A stretch of 33,389 bases of DNA from Bifidobacterium breve (GTDB taxonomy: Bacteria; Actinomycetota; Thermoleophilia; Solirubrobacterales; Solirubrobacteraceae), in NCBI GenBank assembly GCA_945881845.1, contig CAMCVN010000020.1, forward strand, positions 1-33,389, written 5' to 3'. Shown here in pieces: positions 7,919 through 16,012 of the stretch; position 1 is the stretch's first letter, and every line of letters starts with the position of its first letter. The position numbers were made by a program, and so were the translations under genes. The notes below the pieces were generated by a model, which saw only the letters and a program-made list of their open reading frames with translations, did not search any database and was not told where the DNA came from.

Positions 7919-8599
7919 ATGAATAAATCTCGCAGTCTTCTGACCCTGTCTCTTTCCCTCGTCGCGATCGCGGCTCTCCCTGTTGCCGCTCAGGCCGCAA
8001 CGGCCGCCCAGTCCGGAGCCTGCGACGGGTATTTCCGCGTGATGCACAACGACAGGATCAGCGGCGTTTCGTTCCCTGCTGGCCCCTACTACATGACCAC
8101 CGGCGGAACGAACCTGTCGTGCCGGCAGGCAACCAGGTACTTCCAGCAGTTCCTTCAGGCCGGCAAGGTTTCAAAGGGCTGGCAAGTGAAGAACGTGGCA
8201 GGCCCTCGCAAGCGCTTCACAAGGCTTGGGACGAACCCGGCCGTCGACTTCGACGTGTGGGCTGCAAGCGACCCAACGCCAACTCCTACGCCGGGCGGCC
8301 TGACCTGTGCAGGCACTTTCCATGTGCTCCATAACGACAACATCGGCGCGATGAAGCTGCCTGCCGGTAGCTACACGATCAAGCTGGCAAGTCACGACAC
8401 TCCAGGACTTGACTGCAAGACCGCCTCACACGACTTCTCTTACTTCCTCAACAACGACTGGGCTGGCAACCTGCCTCGCCCGTGGAAGATGAATGTCTCT
8501 GCGAAGAGCTTCTACATGAACAACACTCCGAGCGACGGCTTCAGCGTCAAGCGCGTCGGTAGCTTGGGCTCGCTGCCGGATGCAGGGGTAGCAGGCTGA
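7919..8599 (+). CDS. Secreted protein with two copies of an unrecognised two-Cys module (paralog 1)
   Basis: A 226-residue protein of no family I recognise. The signal peptide is about residues 1-26 (MNKSRSLL...AAQA). Two modules of ~80 residues follow, joined by the linker DPTPTPTPGG near 118-127. Each begins C-x-G-x-F-x-V-x-H-N-D and continues with FPAGPY or LPAGSY, then an LSC/LDC cysteine, an aromatic FxxFL helix-like stretch, a W (GWQVK, PWKMN) and a final glycine- and phenylalanine-containing segment. Each module has exactly two cysteines about 35 apart, suggesting one disulfide. No catalytic motif is evident. The next gene is a close duplicate. A binding or structural extracellular role is a guess. 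Confidence 0.75.
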   Translation: MNKSRSLLTLSLSLVAIAALPVAAQAATAAQSGACDGYFRVMHNDRISGVSFPAGPYYMTTGGTNLSCRQATRYFQQFLQAGKVSKGWQVKNVAGPRKRFTRLGTNPAVDFDVWAASDPTPTPTPGGLTCAGTFHVLHNDNIGAMKLPAGSYTIKLASHDTPGLDCKTASHDFSYFLNNDWAGNLPRPWKMNVSAKSFYMNNTPSDGFSVKRVGSLGSLPDAGVAG

Positions 8600-8602
8600 C
8601 GC

Positions 8603-8649
8603 TGAAGTAACCGGCGCATAACGGCCGCTTGCTGTGCCACCCTGTCGCC
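8603..8649 (+). repeat. Upstream region duplicated in front of two-Cys-module genes (copy 2)
   Basis: Second copy of the segment at 7873-7918. It keeps GAAGTA(A)CCGGCGCAT, ACGGCCG and CTGTCGCC immediately before ATGAATAAATC, which shows that the whole promoter-plus-gene unit was duplicated. Confidence 0.6.
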
Positions 8650-9291
8650 ATGAATAAATCACGCAGTCTTCTAACTCTCTCCCTTTCAGTCGTCGCGATC
8701 GCGGCGCTCCCAGCTGCTGCGCAGGCCTCAACGGCCAGTGCTTCCGGCGCATGCGGCCAGTTCCGCGTCATGCACAACAACGACAAGATCAACGGTGTTT
8801 CGTTCCCCGCTGGCCCCTACAACATGGTCAACAGCGGCATGTCCTGTGCGCAGACGACAAAGTACTTCCAGCAGTTCCTTGAGGCCGGCAAGGTTTCGAA
8901 GGGCTGGCAAGTGAAGACCCTGTCAGGCAATCGCAAGCGCTTCACAAGGCTTGGGACGAACCCGACCGTCGACTTCCAGGCAACGGCTGCCAGCGACCCG
9001 ACGCCAACTCCCACGCCGGGCGGACTGACCTGCCCGGGTACGTTCCGTGTGCTCCACAATGACCAGATCGGCGCGATGAAGCTGCCTGCCGGTAGCTACA
9101 CGATCAAGCTGGCAAGTCACAACACTCCAGGACTTAACTGCAAGCTTGCCTCGAGCGATTTCGCTTACTTCCTCAACAACGATTGGGCTGGCAACCTGCC
9201 TCGCCCTTGGAAGATGAACGTTGGCGCGAAGAGCTTCTACATGAACAACACGCCGAGCGACGGCTTCAGCGTAAAGCGCGTTGGTAGCTAA
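8650..9291 (+). CDS. Secreted protein with two copies of the unrecognised two-Cys module (paralog 2)
   Basis: A 213-residue tandem duplicate of the gene at 7919, very similar along its whole length including the signal peptide (MNKSRSLLTLSLS) and the DPTPTPTPGG linker. ATG 8650 is chosen because the sequence upstream matches the first copy up to this codon; the frame is also open to 8629. Both modules keep two cysteines, the HND motif and PAG-Y. It ends at VKRVGS, 10 residues shorter than paralog 1, which has the extra tail LGSLPDAGVAG. The third, more divergent family member starts 13 bp downstream behind its own Shine-Dalgarno site. Confidence 0.75.
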   Translation: MNKSRSLLTLSLSVVAIAALPAAAQASTASASGACGQFRVMHNNDKINGVSFPAGPYNMVNSGMSCAQTTKYFQQFLEAGKVSKGWQVKTLSGNRKRFTRLGTNPTVDFQATAASDPTPTPTPGGLTCPGTFRVLHNDQIGAMKLPAGSYTIKLASHNTPGLNCKLASSDFAYFLNNDWAGNLPRPWKMNVGAKSFYMNNTPSDGFSVKRVGS

Positions 9292-9304
9292 CAAGAGGTT
9301 GGCG

Positions 9305-10237
9305 ATGAAGCGGTCTGGTTCTCGCCACCTGCTCGCATCTTTGGGTGCAGCCGCGGTCTGCGCGTCGGTTCTTGCCGGCGCGCCGGCCGCGGCGCTGGCC
9401 CAGGATGCTGCGCCGGCGCCTGAGGGCACCGGCCTGAAGAACTGCGCCGGCACCTATCAGGTTCTCGACGCTGCTCGGGCTGGGGCGCTTTCGCTTCCTG
9501 CCCGCGCCTACACGCTCGCTACAACACCCGATCTCAACTGCAGCGAAGCGGCGCGGCTGCTGACCGAGTTTCAGCGCACATGGGGAACGAAGCTGCAAAC
9601 CACTTGGAAGTCGGTCAGCGGGCCGGTCGGTTTCTCTAACTCGGCCGGGCAGCGCTTCAGCGTGACGCGCGCCCCAGCCGCCAGCTCTTCGAAGCTTGCC
9701 TGCCCCTATCTGACGCTCGTCTTGGGCGCGCGCGCCGGCTCGGTCTACGTTGGCGCCGGCCGTTACCGCCTTCTCCGCTCATCAACTTCGCTCAGCTGCG
9801 CCGCCGCAGCCCGCAACTTCTTCGCGCTCGCCTACCGCACCGGCGATCCTGACGGCAGCTGGCGCGCGCAGTCGGTCGGTACGGCGGCGGTTCAGCTGAC
9901 ACGCGGTGCGACCAGCTTTACGCTCCGCCGCGCCTACTCCACGACCAGCGGCGGCGGAACATTCCCAGCCCGCGGTGAATACCGCTGCGGCCCGTTCTTC
10001 ACGGTCGGCAACGATGACCCGATCGGCAAGAAGTTCACTGTTCTCAAGGGTCGCTACTCGATCACAACCTTCGGCTCAACCGATTGCGCCGCGGCGGTCA
10101 AGATCCTGCCGACGCTGCTGGGCAAGCGTTCCGGCGTGCTGCCATCCCCGTGGCGACTGCGCAGCGAGACAGGGTCGTTCGTGCGCAGTGCCGCCGGATC
10201 AAGCGGCTTTAGGCTCTCGCCCTATCTGGGCGAGTAG
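9305..10237 (+). CDS. Secreted protein with three divergent copies of the two-Cys module
   Basis: A 310-residue protein with a signal peptide (about 1-33, ending AAALAQ). Three modules of the same pattern as in the two upstream genes follow: CAGTYQVLD...LPARAYTL...LNC, then CPYLTLVLG...VGAGRYRL...LSC, then CGPFFTVGNDDPIG...LKGRYSI...TDC, each ending in a W (TTWKS, GSWRA, SPWRL) and a phenylalanine-rich close. Each module again has exactly two cysteines. AAGAGG at 9293-9298 is a good Shine-Dalgarno site 6 nt before ATG 9305, which decides the start. The family is unrecognised; the gene probably arose by an older duplication with domain gain. It is convergent with the SDR gene. Confidence 0.72.
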   Translation: MKRSGSRHLLASLGAAAVCASVLAGAPAAALAQDAAPAPEGTGLKNCAGTYQVLDAARAGALSLPARAYTLATTPDLNCSEAARLLTEFQRTWGTKLQTTWKSVSGPVGFSNSAGQRFSVTRAPAASSSKLACPYLTLVLGARAGSVYVGAGRYRLLRSSTSLSCAAAARNFFALAYRTGDPDGSWRAQSVGTAAVQLTRGATSFTLRRAYSTTSGGGTFPARGEYRCGPFFTVGNDDPIGKKFTVLKGRYSITTFGSTDCAAAVKILPTLLGKRSGVLPSPWRLRSETGSFVRSAAGSSGFRLSPYLGE

Positions 10238-10243
10238 AGCCTT

Positions 10244-11071
10244 CTAGGTTGTCATTCCGGTGAACTGGCCACCGGTGATGTTCAGCGTCTGCCCGTGGAC
10301 GTAGTTGCTCCATGGTGAGCAGAGGAAGAAGACGCCGCCGGCTGCCTCTTCAGGCGTACCAGGACGGCCGATCGGAATCAGCATCGATGCCATCCCGCGC
10401 ATCTGGTCTGGAATACCGAGCTGAACCTTCTCGCCGTCGATCTCCATCGTGTTCGCTTCATCCTTCGAAGCGGTCAGACGGGTTTCGATGTAGCCGAAGG
10501 CAACAGCGTTGCAGTTGATCTTGAACTGACCCCACTCCTTCGCCAGTGTCTTCGTCAAACCGACGACGGCTGCCTTGCCGGCCGCGTAGTTGGCCTGGCC
10601 TGCGTTGCCCATCGTGCCGGAGATCGATGAAACGTTGACGATCTTGCGGAAGACCTCGACGCCCTCTTCCTTCTCAGCCTTGGCAGGCTCGCGCAGGTAA
10701 GGAGCGGCTTCGCGGACGATCCGGAACGGCGCTACGACGTGAATGTCGAGCATCCGCTGGAACCAGTCGTCGCTCATCTTGTGGACTGGAGCGTCGAGCG
10801 TGTAGCCGGCGTTGTTGACGATGATGTCGATCTTGCCCCAGGCGTCGATCGCTGTCTTGACCAGCTTGGCTGGTGCGGCAGGGTCGGTCAGGTCACCAGC
10901 GAAGACGACCGTCTCGCCGCCGAGCTCTGATGCCGTCTGCTCGGCTACGTCGCCGTCGAGGTCGTTGATCAGGACCTTCGCGCCCTGCTCGATCAGAATC
11001 TCCGCCGTTGCCCGGCCGATGCCTCGTGCGCTGCCGGTGACAATCGCCACCTTGTCGTCAAGAACGCCCAT
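10244..11071 (-). CDS. SDR-family oxidoreductase (FabG-like)
   Basis: A 275-residue classical short-chain dehydrogenase/reductase. The cofactor loop TGSARGIG is at 12-19, NNAG at 86-89, catalytic Ser149, Tyr162 and Lys166 (YAAGK), and the segment SGTMGNAGQANYAAGKA closely matches FabG. Asp37 at the end of beta-2 (INDLDG) favours NAD(H). Two insertions, near residues 128-139 and 195-220, make it longer than FabG and suggest a larger acyl or hydroxyacyl substrate, as in actinobacterial 3-oxoacyl or 3-hydroxyacyl-CoA dehydrogenases. AGGAG lies nine bases upstream of the ATG, so this start is leadered. The substrate is unknown. Confidence 0.88.
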   Translation of the reverse strand: MGVLDDKVAIVTGSARGIGRATAEILIEQGAKVLINDLDGDVAEQTASELGGETVVFAGDLTDPAAPAKLVKTAIDAWGKIDIIVNNAGYTLDAPVHKMSDDWFQRMLDIHVVAPFRIVREAAPYLREPAKAEKEEGVEVFRKIVNVSSISGTMGNAGQANYAAGKAAVVGLTKTLAKEWGQFKINCNAVAFGYIETRLTASKDEANTMEIDGEKVQLGIPDQMRGMASMLIPIGRPGTPEEAAGGVFFLCSPWSNYVHGQTLNITGGQFTGMTT

Positions 11072-11160
11072 TTCTGTTTTCTCCTGAAGTCGGTTTGCGT
11101 GTACTCACGGAAGCTTGCCACGCTGGCCGCTGCGGCGCGGCCTGCCTTGGCCCCGATCCC

Positions 11161-11166
11161 TATTCT
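11161..11166 (+). promoter_or_regulatory. Candidate -10 box, leaderless start of the EgtD-like methyltransferase
   Basis: TATTCT, then CGCCTT, then GTG at 11173. This supports the GTG as start and argues against the upstream TTG at 11095. No Shine-Dalgarno site is present. Confidence 0.45.
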
Positions 11167-11172
11167 CGCCTT

Positions 11173-12162
11173 GTGGCAAGCATTCCCGAAGGTCCGCCGT
11201 TTATTGACGTCTGCGTTCATCGCAGCGTCCACCCGGCAGCTCTCGCTGCAGAGCTGCGTGATGGCCTCGCTGGCGGCGAAGTGGCAACGCGCCAGCACTA
11301 CATCAGCGCCCGGCAAGCGCGACTCTGGCGTGGAATCGCCGCGGCCTTCTCGCCGGCCCGCGACGAGAGCGATGGGATGCAGGCCTACGACGCCGTCAAT
11401 GCGCTGATCGGCGAGCGGCTCGATGAGGGCGGCGTGCACGTAATTGGCCTCGGTTGCGCCGACGGAGCGAAGGAGCGGCGGCTGCTTGAAGCGCTGCCGC
11501 CGGGCGGCCCGGTCACGGCGACGCCGGTTGACGTAAGCCTGCCGCTGCTGCAGATCGCGGCCGACGCGTTGAGCGGCGCTGGGGGCGCGCTGCTGCGCCG
11601 CCCGATCGTCTGCGACCTCGCCCTCGCTGGCGAAGATCTGGCGAAGATGGTCGGCGAGGCGCCCGGCACCCGCGTGATCACGCTCTATGGAATGTTGCCG
11701 GGGATCGACGCCTTCCCGGCGATGGCGGCGGCGCTGGCGTTGCTGCGCTCTGGCGACATGCTCGCCGTGAGCGCCAACCTGCTGCCCGACGAGGACGGGG
11801 CGTTGGCGCGGATTGCGGCGCAGTACGACAACGCGCCGACACGCGACTGGCTCTGGGCGCTCTGCGAAGACGCGGGGATCGAACGCCGTCAGGCGGAGAT
11901 CACGGTTGGGACGCTCGATGATCCCGGCGCCGGCGCGCAGGCGGCGATTGGAGCCTGGCTTGAGCCATCGGTTGATCTTGAGCTGGAACTTGAAGCTGGC
12001 GCCGTCAGCTTGCCTGCCGGTGAGCCGGTGCGGCTGCTGCGTTCGGCCCGCCACACTCCCGCTGGGCTCGAGGCGATCATCGTTGCCGCAGGCCTCGAAC
12101 TGCTGACGCTCGAGATCTCCCCAAGCGGTGAAGAGGGCGTCGCGCTGGCGCTCTGCCCCTAA
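11173..12162 (+). CDS. Divergent EgtD-like (histidine N-methyltransferase family) SAM-dependent methyltransferase
   Basis: A 329-residue protein that I relate to the EgtD/DUF2260 methyltransferases by its order of motifs. The SAM-binding stretch VIGLGCADGAKERRLLEAL parallels EgtD's LGSGxSxKTRxLLxAL, ATPVDVSLPLL parallels the PVDIS strand, and VITLYGMLPGID parallels the FLGSTIGNF loop. The EgtD N-terminal signature (FYDxxGSxLFExI..LPEYYPTR) is replaced by HYISARQARLWRGIAAAFSPARDE, and the GN of the IGN loop is lost. The substrate is therefore probably not histidine, and ergothioneine synthesis cannot be inferred. No egtB or egtC is nearby. Its stop overlaps by 4 bp that of the convergent DHPS-like gene. 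Confidence 0.6.
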   Translation: MASIPEGPPFIDVCVHRSVHPAALAAELRDGLAGGEVATRQHYISARQARLWRGIAAAFSPARDESDGMQAYDAVNALIGERLDEGGVHVIGLGCADGAKERRLLEALPPGGPVTATPVDVSLPLLQIAADALSGAGGALLRRPIVCDLALAGEDLAKMVGEAPGTRVITLYGMLPGIDAFPAMAAALALLRSGDMLAVSANLLPDEDGALARIAAQYDNAPTRDWLWALCEDAGIERRQAEITVGTLDDPGAGAQAAIGAWLEPSVDLELELEAGAVSLPAGEPVRLLRSARHTPAGLEAIIVAAGLELLTLEISPSGEEGVALALCP

Positions 12163-13055
12163 GCGCCGTTGATCGCGCCGATCGTGCGCAGTACAGCACG
12201 CACGCGAGGCACTTCATGGGTGCGGAAGAGGCTCGTCTGGCCAAGCGAGGCGAGCACGGCGAAGAAGCCTTCGGCGCTGCGGACCTCGTCCTCGAAGTAG
12301 TCGAAGGCGTGCGGAAGTGCGTGGCAGACAGGCAGGCCGAGCACGCGCAGGCGGAAAGTGTTGATGAAGATCCGTGCCTGGTGGCGCACGCGCTCGTCGC
12401 CGTCCTCAAGGTTTGAGTAGTAGAAGCCGAGGCCCGGATCAACGAAGAGCCGCTCCACTCCTGCTGCGCGAGCGGCAGCGATCCGCGGCTCGAAGTGGGC
12501 GATCAGCTCCGGCAGCGGGTCGCCCTCCAAAGTGACGGCACCGACCTCGCGAACGTTCTCGCCCTGCACGAAGCAGAGCACTATTGCCGCGTCGTACTGG
12601 GCTGCCAGCGCGAAGATCTCCTCGTGGTGGGCAGTTCCGGTCAGGTTCAGCAGGTTGGCGCCGGCCTTCAGGCAGGCCTCGACGACAGCCGGTTCGTAGG
12701 TTTCGACTGAGACGAGGATGTCGTCGGCGCGCAGCGCCTCGATCACCGGCACGAGCTGCTCAATCTGCGAGTCGGTGCCAACGCGCTCGGCGTCGAGAAT
12801 CGTTGATTCTGCACCGATGTCAATCAGGTCGGCTCCCTGCGCTGCCAGCACTCGGCCTCGCGCGATTGCCGATTCGACCGAAGGCGCAACGCTCTCGCGG
12901 TACCAGGAGTCGCGCGACATGTTGACGACTCCCATGATCGCCGGCGCTGCGTCAAAGTCGAACTCCCTGCCGCCAATGTCGAAGCTGGCGACCGGCGTGG
13001 CAATCTCGTCGGCGTGTTCTCCAGCAAGCTGCGCGAGCTCGGCGAGCGTCAGCAT
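12159..13055 (-). CDS. Divergent dihydropteroate-synthase-like (pterin-binding fold) protein
   Basis: A 298-residue TIM-barrel protein of the pterin-binding family. It aligns with DHPS at IMGVVNMSRDS (usual IMGVxNxTPDSF), ADLIDIGAEST (usual ADxIDIGGEST), VSVETYEPAVVEACLKAGANLLN, FVDPGLGF, and FRTHEVPRVR. Key DHPS features differ: the second loop SDGG is WYRES, and the usual SRKxxIG loop is CHALPHAFDYFE. Pterin or pABA chemistry is therefore doubtful and true FolP function unlikely. An N-terminal extension of about 35 residues precedes the barrel. It starts 8 bp after the lipoprotein gene and is probably in its operon. It converges with the EgtD-like gene. Function unknown. Confidence 0.7.
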   Translation of the reverse strand: MLTLAELAQLAGEHADEIATPVASFDIGGREFDFDAAPAIMGVVNMSRDSWYRESVAPSVESAIARGRVLAAQGADLIDIGAESTILDAERVGTDSQIEQLVPVIEALRADDILVSVETYEPAVVEACLKAGANLLNLTGTAHHEEIFALAAQYDAAIVLCFVQGENVREVGAVTLEGDPLPELIAHFEPRIAAARAAGVERLFVDPGLGFYYSNLEDGDERVRHQARIFINTFRLRVLGLPVCHALPHAFDYFEDEVRSAEGFFAVLASLGQTSLFRTHEVPRVRAVLRTIGAINGA

Positions 13056-13062
13056 CGGCCGA

Positions 13063-13521
13063 CTACTTCGGCCTGTTCAGGTTCGCGTGGCTGAGCAGGT
13101 ACCACTCGTCGCCGACCTTGATGAACGAGCTCAGGTACGGCGCCGGTGTGCCGGAGAACTTCGTGCCGTCAACGATCAGGTCGGTTGTCGCGACGAAGCT
13201 GACGGCCATTGAATCTTCGTACTCGAGTGCCTTTACATTTTCAATCTCGTACGAAATAAGGTCGGGAAGGCCGTTAATGAATTCGCTCTTCGTAAGCGGC
13301 GCGCCGGTAGAGCGCTGGAGCAGCCAGTTCGGCGTGAGGAACTTCTCAAGATCAGCGGTGTTCTTCGTCTTGACGTCCTCAAGCAGCCGTGTGACGAGCT
13401 TGGTTCCCTCGGAGTTCGCCTCGCTGGCCGAACCGTCTGCGGCGTAGCTCGAGGCCCCGCAGCCAGCGATTGCCGCTGCTGCGATCAGTACTGCTGCGAT
13501 TGAAGCTGCGCGATTTCTCAT
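13063..13521 (-). CDS. Lipoprotein with NTF2-like/DUF4440-type domain
   Basis: A 152-residue protein with a type II signal peptide: MRNRAASIAAVLIAAAAIAGC has a lipobox with Cys21, after which it is lipid-anchored outside the membrane. The mature part (residues ~37-150) has the alpha helix then curved-sheet pattern of small NTF2-like proteins: LVTRLLEDVKTKNTADLEKFLTPNW, then strands ending FIKVGDEWYLLSHANLN. This fold usually binds small ligands or acts as an immunity or accessory domain; no catalytic residue is evident. It is the first gene of a likely operon with the DHPS-like gene. TATGCT lies 6 nt before the ATG. Confidence 0.72.
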   Translation of the reverse strand: MRNRAASIAAVLIAAAAIAGCGASSYAADGSASEANSEGTKLVTRLLEDVKTKNTADLEKFLTPNWLLQRSTGAPLTKSEFINGLPDLISYEIENVKALEYEDSMAVSFVATTDLIVDGTKFSGTPAPYLSSFIKVGDEWYLLSHANLNRPK

Positions 13522-13527
13522 CGGCCG

Positions 13528-13533
13528 AGCATA
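13528..13533 (-). promoter_or_regulatory. Candidate -10 box, leaderless start of the lipoprotein gene
   Basis: TATGCT on the minus strand, then CGGCCG, then the ATG at 13521. There is no Shine-Dalgarno site. Confidence 0.42.
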
Positions 13534-13540
13534 GCTGCGG

Positions 13541-14488
13541 CTAGCTGCCGACGGTGATCTTGAAGACTGCCTTGAACTGCTCGCCCGGAGCGACGCTGCT
13601 GAGGTTGTCGCCGCTGATCAGTGCGTTGGTCGGCGCCGTCATCGGTTCGAAGCAGATGAACGGCTGCTCTGCCGGGGCGTAGACCTGAGTGAAGTGGTAG
13701 CCGCCTTCAAACTCGAGCGCAATCTCGCGGCCCGGGCCGCTGAGCGTGAAGAGCGGCGGCTGGCTGAGCTCGTCGAAGAGATCGTCGAAGGCGCGATCGC
13801 CGAGGGGAGCGCGCTCGCCGCTCGCTGGCTCGTGCTCACCGCTTGGAATCCCACTCGGCTCCAGCAGCGCGTGGCGCGTGACCGGAAGCTCAATCTCGAC
13901 GCCGTCGCGCGAGCCGCCGGGGAGTGCGAGGTAGGGATGGAAGCCGAACGCGACGGGAACGTTGCTGTCGCCGGTTGGGATAACCGTCGTTGCGACGGTG
14001 AGCGAATCGTCGTCGAGCCGCACCTCCAGCTCCAGCATGTGGCGGAATGGGAAGGCGCGTGCCAGCTCATCGTGGGCTGAGAAGTTGAGCCGCGCCTGAA
14101 GCAGCGCGGCGCCGTCGGACTCCCCGGCCTCGACTACCTCCCAATAGGGCGAGGCGCCGAGTAGGCCGTGCATCGGCAGTCCGGCGGAGTCGAAGTGGAG
14201 CGGCGACTCGTTGGCGCTGAGCGTCACGTCGACGCCTTCGAACGAGTAGCTCATCGCTGCCAGCCGGTTGGCCCACGGGTAGAGCAGCGGAATGCCGAAG
14301 GTTGATTCCTTCGCTGCGTAAGCGGCGAGCCCGCCGCGCTGCCCCAGCAGCTCCTCGCCGTGATGGCGCAGCGAGCAGCAGACCATTCCAACCCCCGGCG
14401 CGTAGACCGCTTCGAGCGCGCCGTTCGCTGAGCTCAGCGTCAGAGTTTCGTGGCCCTCGGTGGTGCTTTCTGTGACTGCTGCGCTCAC
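13541..14488 (-). CDS. Aldose 1-epimerase-like (galactose mutarotase fold) protein
   Basis: A 315-residue protein of the galactose mutarotase-like beta-sandwich fold. Signature elements are PLLYPWANRL near residues 68-77, the first active-site His in LPMHGLLG, the second in AFGFHPYLALPG, and the catalytic glutamate in PFICFEPMTAPTNAL. Members interconvert alpha and beta anomers of hexoses or act on phosphorylated sugars. The start is GTG 14488, preceded by TAGAGT seven bases upstream without a Shine-Dalgarno site. It is divergent from the MBOAT gene. The gap to the lipoprotein gene start is only 19 bp, so transcription may continue into that gene despite the lipoprotein's own candidate promoter. 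Confidence 0.85.
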   Translation of the reverse strand: MSAAVTESTTEGHETLTLSSANGALEAVYAPGVGMVCCSLRHHGEELLGQRGGLAAYAAKESTFGIPLLYPWANRLAAMSYSFEGVDVTLSANESPLHFDSAGLPMHGLLGASPYWEVVEAGESDGAALLQARLNFSAHDELARAFPFRHMLELEVRLDDDSLTVATTVIPTGDSNVPVAFGFHPYLALPGGSRDGVEIELPVTRHALLEPSGIPSGEHEPASGERAPLGDRAFDDLFDELSQPPLFTLSGPGREIALEFEGGYHFTQVYAPAEQPFICFEPMTAPTNALISGDNLSSVAPGEQFKAVFKITVGS

Positions 14489-14495
14489 ACCACCA

Positions 14496-14501
14496 ACTCT
14501 A
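14496..14501 (-). promoter_or_regulatory. Candidate -10 box for the aldose-epimerase-like gene
   Basis: TAGAGT on the minus strand, seven bases, then GTG at 14488, without a ribosome-binding site. Confidence 0.35.
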
Positions 14502-14602
14502 TGCGCTGTAGCCCTGCCGCTGCCGAGCCGAGCTTTACGCTTCTAGCTCTCGGCTGCGGGAAGACCGCAGGTGAATCAACAGACTCAAACCACAGGACCG
14601 CT

Positions 14603-16012
14603 GTGCTCTTCCCAACAGTCACCTTCGCCATCTTCTTCCTGATCGTCCTGCCGCTGAACTGGCTGACGATGCACAACCCGCGCAACTGGCGGATCATGAT
14701 GCTGGTCGCGAGCTACCTGTTCTACGCCTGGTGGGACCCATGGCTTGTGCTGCTGCTGGCCGGTTCAACGCTCTTCAACCAGTTGATCGCGGTGAGGATC
14801 TTCAAGGCCGGAGCGCCGCGGGCGCGCAAGGCGCTGCTCTGGGTCGGGATCGCCGGCAACCTCGCCTTCCTCGGATGGTTCAAGTATTGGAACTTCTTCG
14901 CAGGCTCGGCCCAGGACGCCGCCGGAACGCTCGGAATTCAGCTCGATCCTGGCTTCGTTGCCGTCGTCTTGCCGGTTGGGATCTCGTTCTACACCTTCAT
15001 GGCGCTCAGTTACATCATCGACACCTGGCGCGGTACATACGAGCCGGTTTCACTCTCGCGCTTCGCCGTCTTCCTCTCTTTCTTCCCGCACCTCGTCGCC
15101 GGGCCGATCGTTCGCCCGGCGGAGCTGATTCCGCAGTTCGACAATCCGCCGGACCCGCGCGAGGTTGACGCCACACGCGGCTTCGCACTGATCCTTGGCG
15201 GCCTCTTTCTGAAGGTCGTGCTGGCCTCAACCTGCGCCAAGCTCGTTGACCCGGTCTTCGGCTCACCGAAGCTGCACAGCGCGCCCGAGGTGCTGCTGGC
15301 AATCTACGCCTACGCCGTCCAGATCTTCGCCGACTTCGCCGGTTACAGCACGATCGCGATCGGCGTCGCGCTGCTGCTCGGCTTCCGCTTCCCCGACAAC
15401 TTCAACAGCCCATACCGTGCCACCTCGGTTCAGGATTTCTGGCGCCGCTGGCACATGACGCTCTCGCGCTGGCTGCGCGATTACCTCTACATCCCGCTCG
15501 GCGGCAACCGCGGCAGCCGGTTCGAGACTGAGCGCAACTTGATGCTGACGATGGTGATCGGTGGCCTCTGGCACGGCGCCAACTGGACCTTCCTCTTCTG
15601 GGGCGCGCTGCACGGCAGCGCGCTGATCGTCGAGCGGCTGGCGCGCGGGCGCCGCACCGCTGCCGGAAAGCCGCCGATGCGCAAATGGCTGGCATGGCTG
15701 ATCACCTTCAACTTCGTCTGCTTCGCCTGGATCTTCTTCCGCGCTGAAACGTTCGGCCAGGCGCTCAGCGTTATCGAGCGGCTCTTCACCGGCTGGGGGC
15801 AGGGTTCGCCGGCTATCTCGCTCGGCGTTCTTGCTGCCGTTGCGACCGGGATCGGGATTCAGTTCCTGCCGGTCAACTTCTGGGCCGATTTCCAAGCCCG
15901 CGTTAGCCGCTTCCCTTACTACGCGCAGGGCGCCGCAGCCGGCTTCCTGCTGATGGTGATCAATGTCCTCGGCCCGGCGGGCGTCGCCCCGTTCATCTAC
16001 TTCCAGTTCTAA
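14603..16012 (+). CDS. MBOAT-family O-acyltransferase (AlgI-like)
   Basis: A 469-residue polytopic membrane O-acyltransferase. The region WRRWHMTLSRWLRDYLYIPLGG followed by MVIGGLWHGANWTFLFWGALHG is the AlgI/DltB-type MBOAT core, with the invariant His at residue 324 (WHGANW). FFPHLVAGPIVRP is also characteristic. It transfers acyl (usually acetyl) groups across the membrane to extracytoplasmic polysaccharides. GTG 14603 is chosen: the reading MLFPTVTFAIFF starts just before the first membrane segment and CAGGA lies 5-6 nt upstream; an upstream extension would overlap the divergent gene. The stop overlaps by 1 bp the start of the SGNH gene, forming a two-gene acylation operon. Confidence 0.9.
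   Translation: MLFPTVTFAIFFLIVLPLNWLTMHNPRNWRIMMLVASYLFYAWWDPWLVLLLAGSTLFNQLIAVRIFKAGAPRARKALLWVGIAGNLAFLGWFKYWNFFAGSAQDAAGTLGIQLDPGFVAVVLPVGISFYTFMALSYIIDTWRGTYEPVSLSRFAVFLSFFPHLVAGPIVRPAELIPQFDNPPDPREVDATRGFALILGGLFLKVVLASTCAKLVDPVFGSPKLHSAPEVLLAIYAYAVQIFADFAGYSTIAIGVALLLGFRFPDNFNSPYRATSVQDFWRRWHMTLSRWLRDYLYIPLGGNRGSRFETERNLMLTMVIGGLWHGANWTFLFWGALHGSALIVERLARGRRTAAGKPPMRKWLAWLITFNFVCFAWIFFRAETFGQALSVIERLFTGWGQGSPAISLGVLAAVATGIGIQFLPVNFWADFQARVSRFPYYAQGAAAGFLLMVINVLGPAGVAPFIYFQF

Noticed and set aside
10993-12054. Long open frame (353 codons) on the minus strand
   Set aside because: It is antisense to the methyltransferase and SDR start regions. Composition is arginine- and alanine-rich as expected for a shadow of GC-rich codons, and no family motif is visible.
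14450-14602. Upstream extension of the MBOAT gene
   Set aside because: These 51 codons overlap the start of the divergent epimerase gene and show no membrane or signal character. GTG 14603 has a ribosome-binding-like CAGGA and begins right before the first membrane segment.
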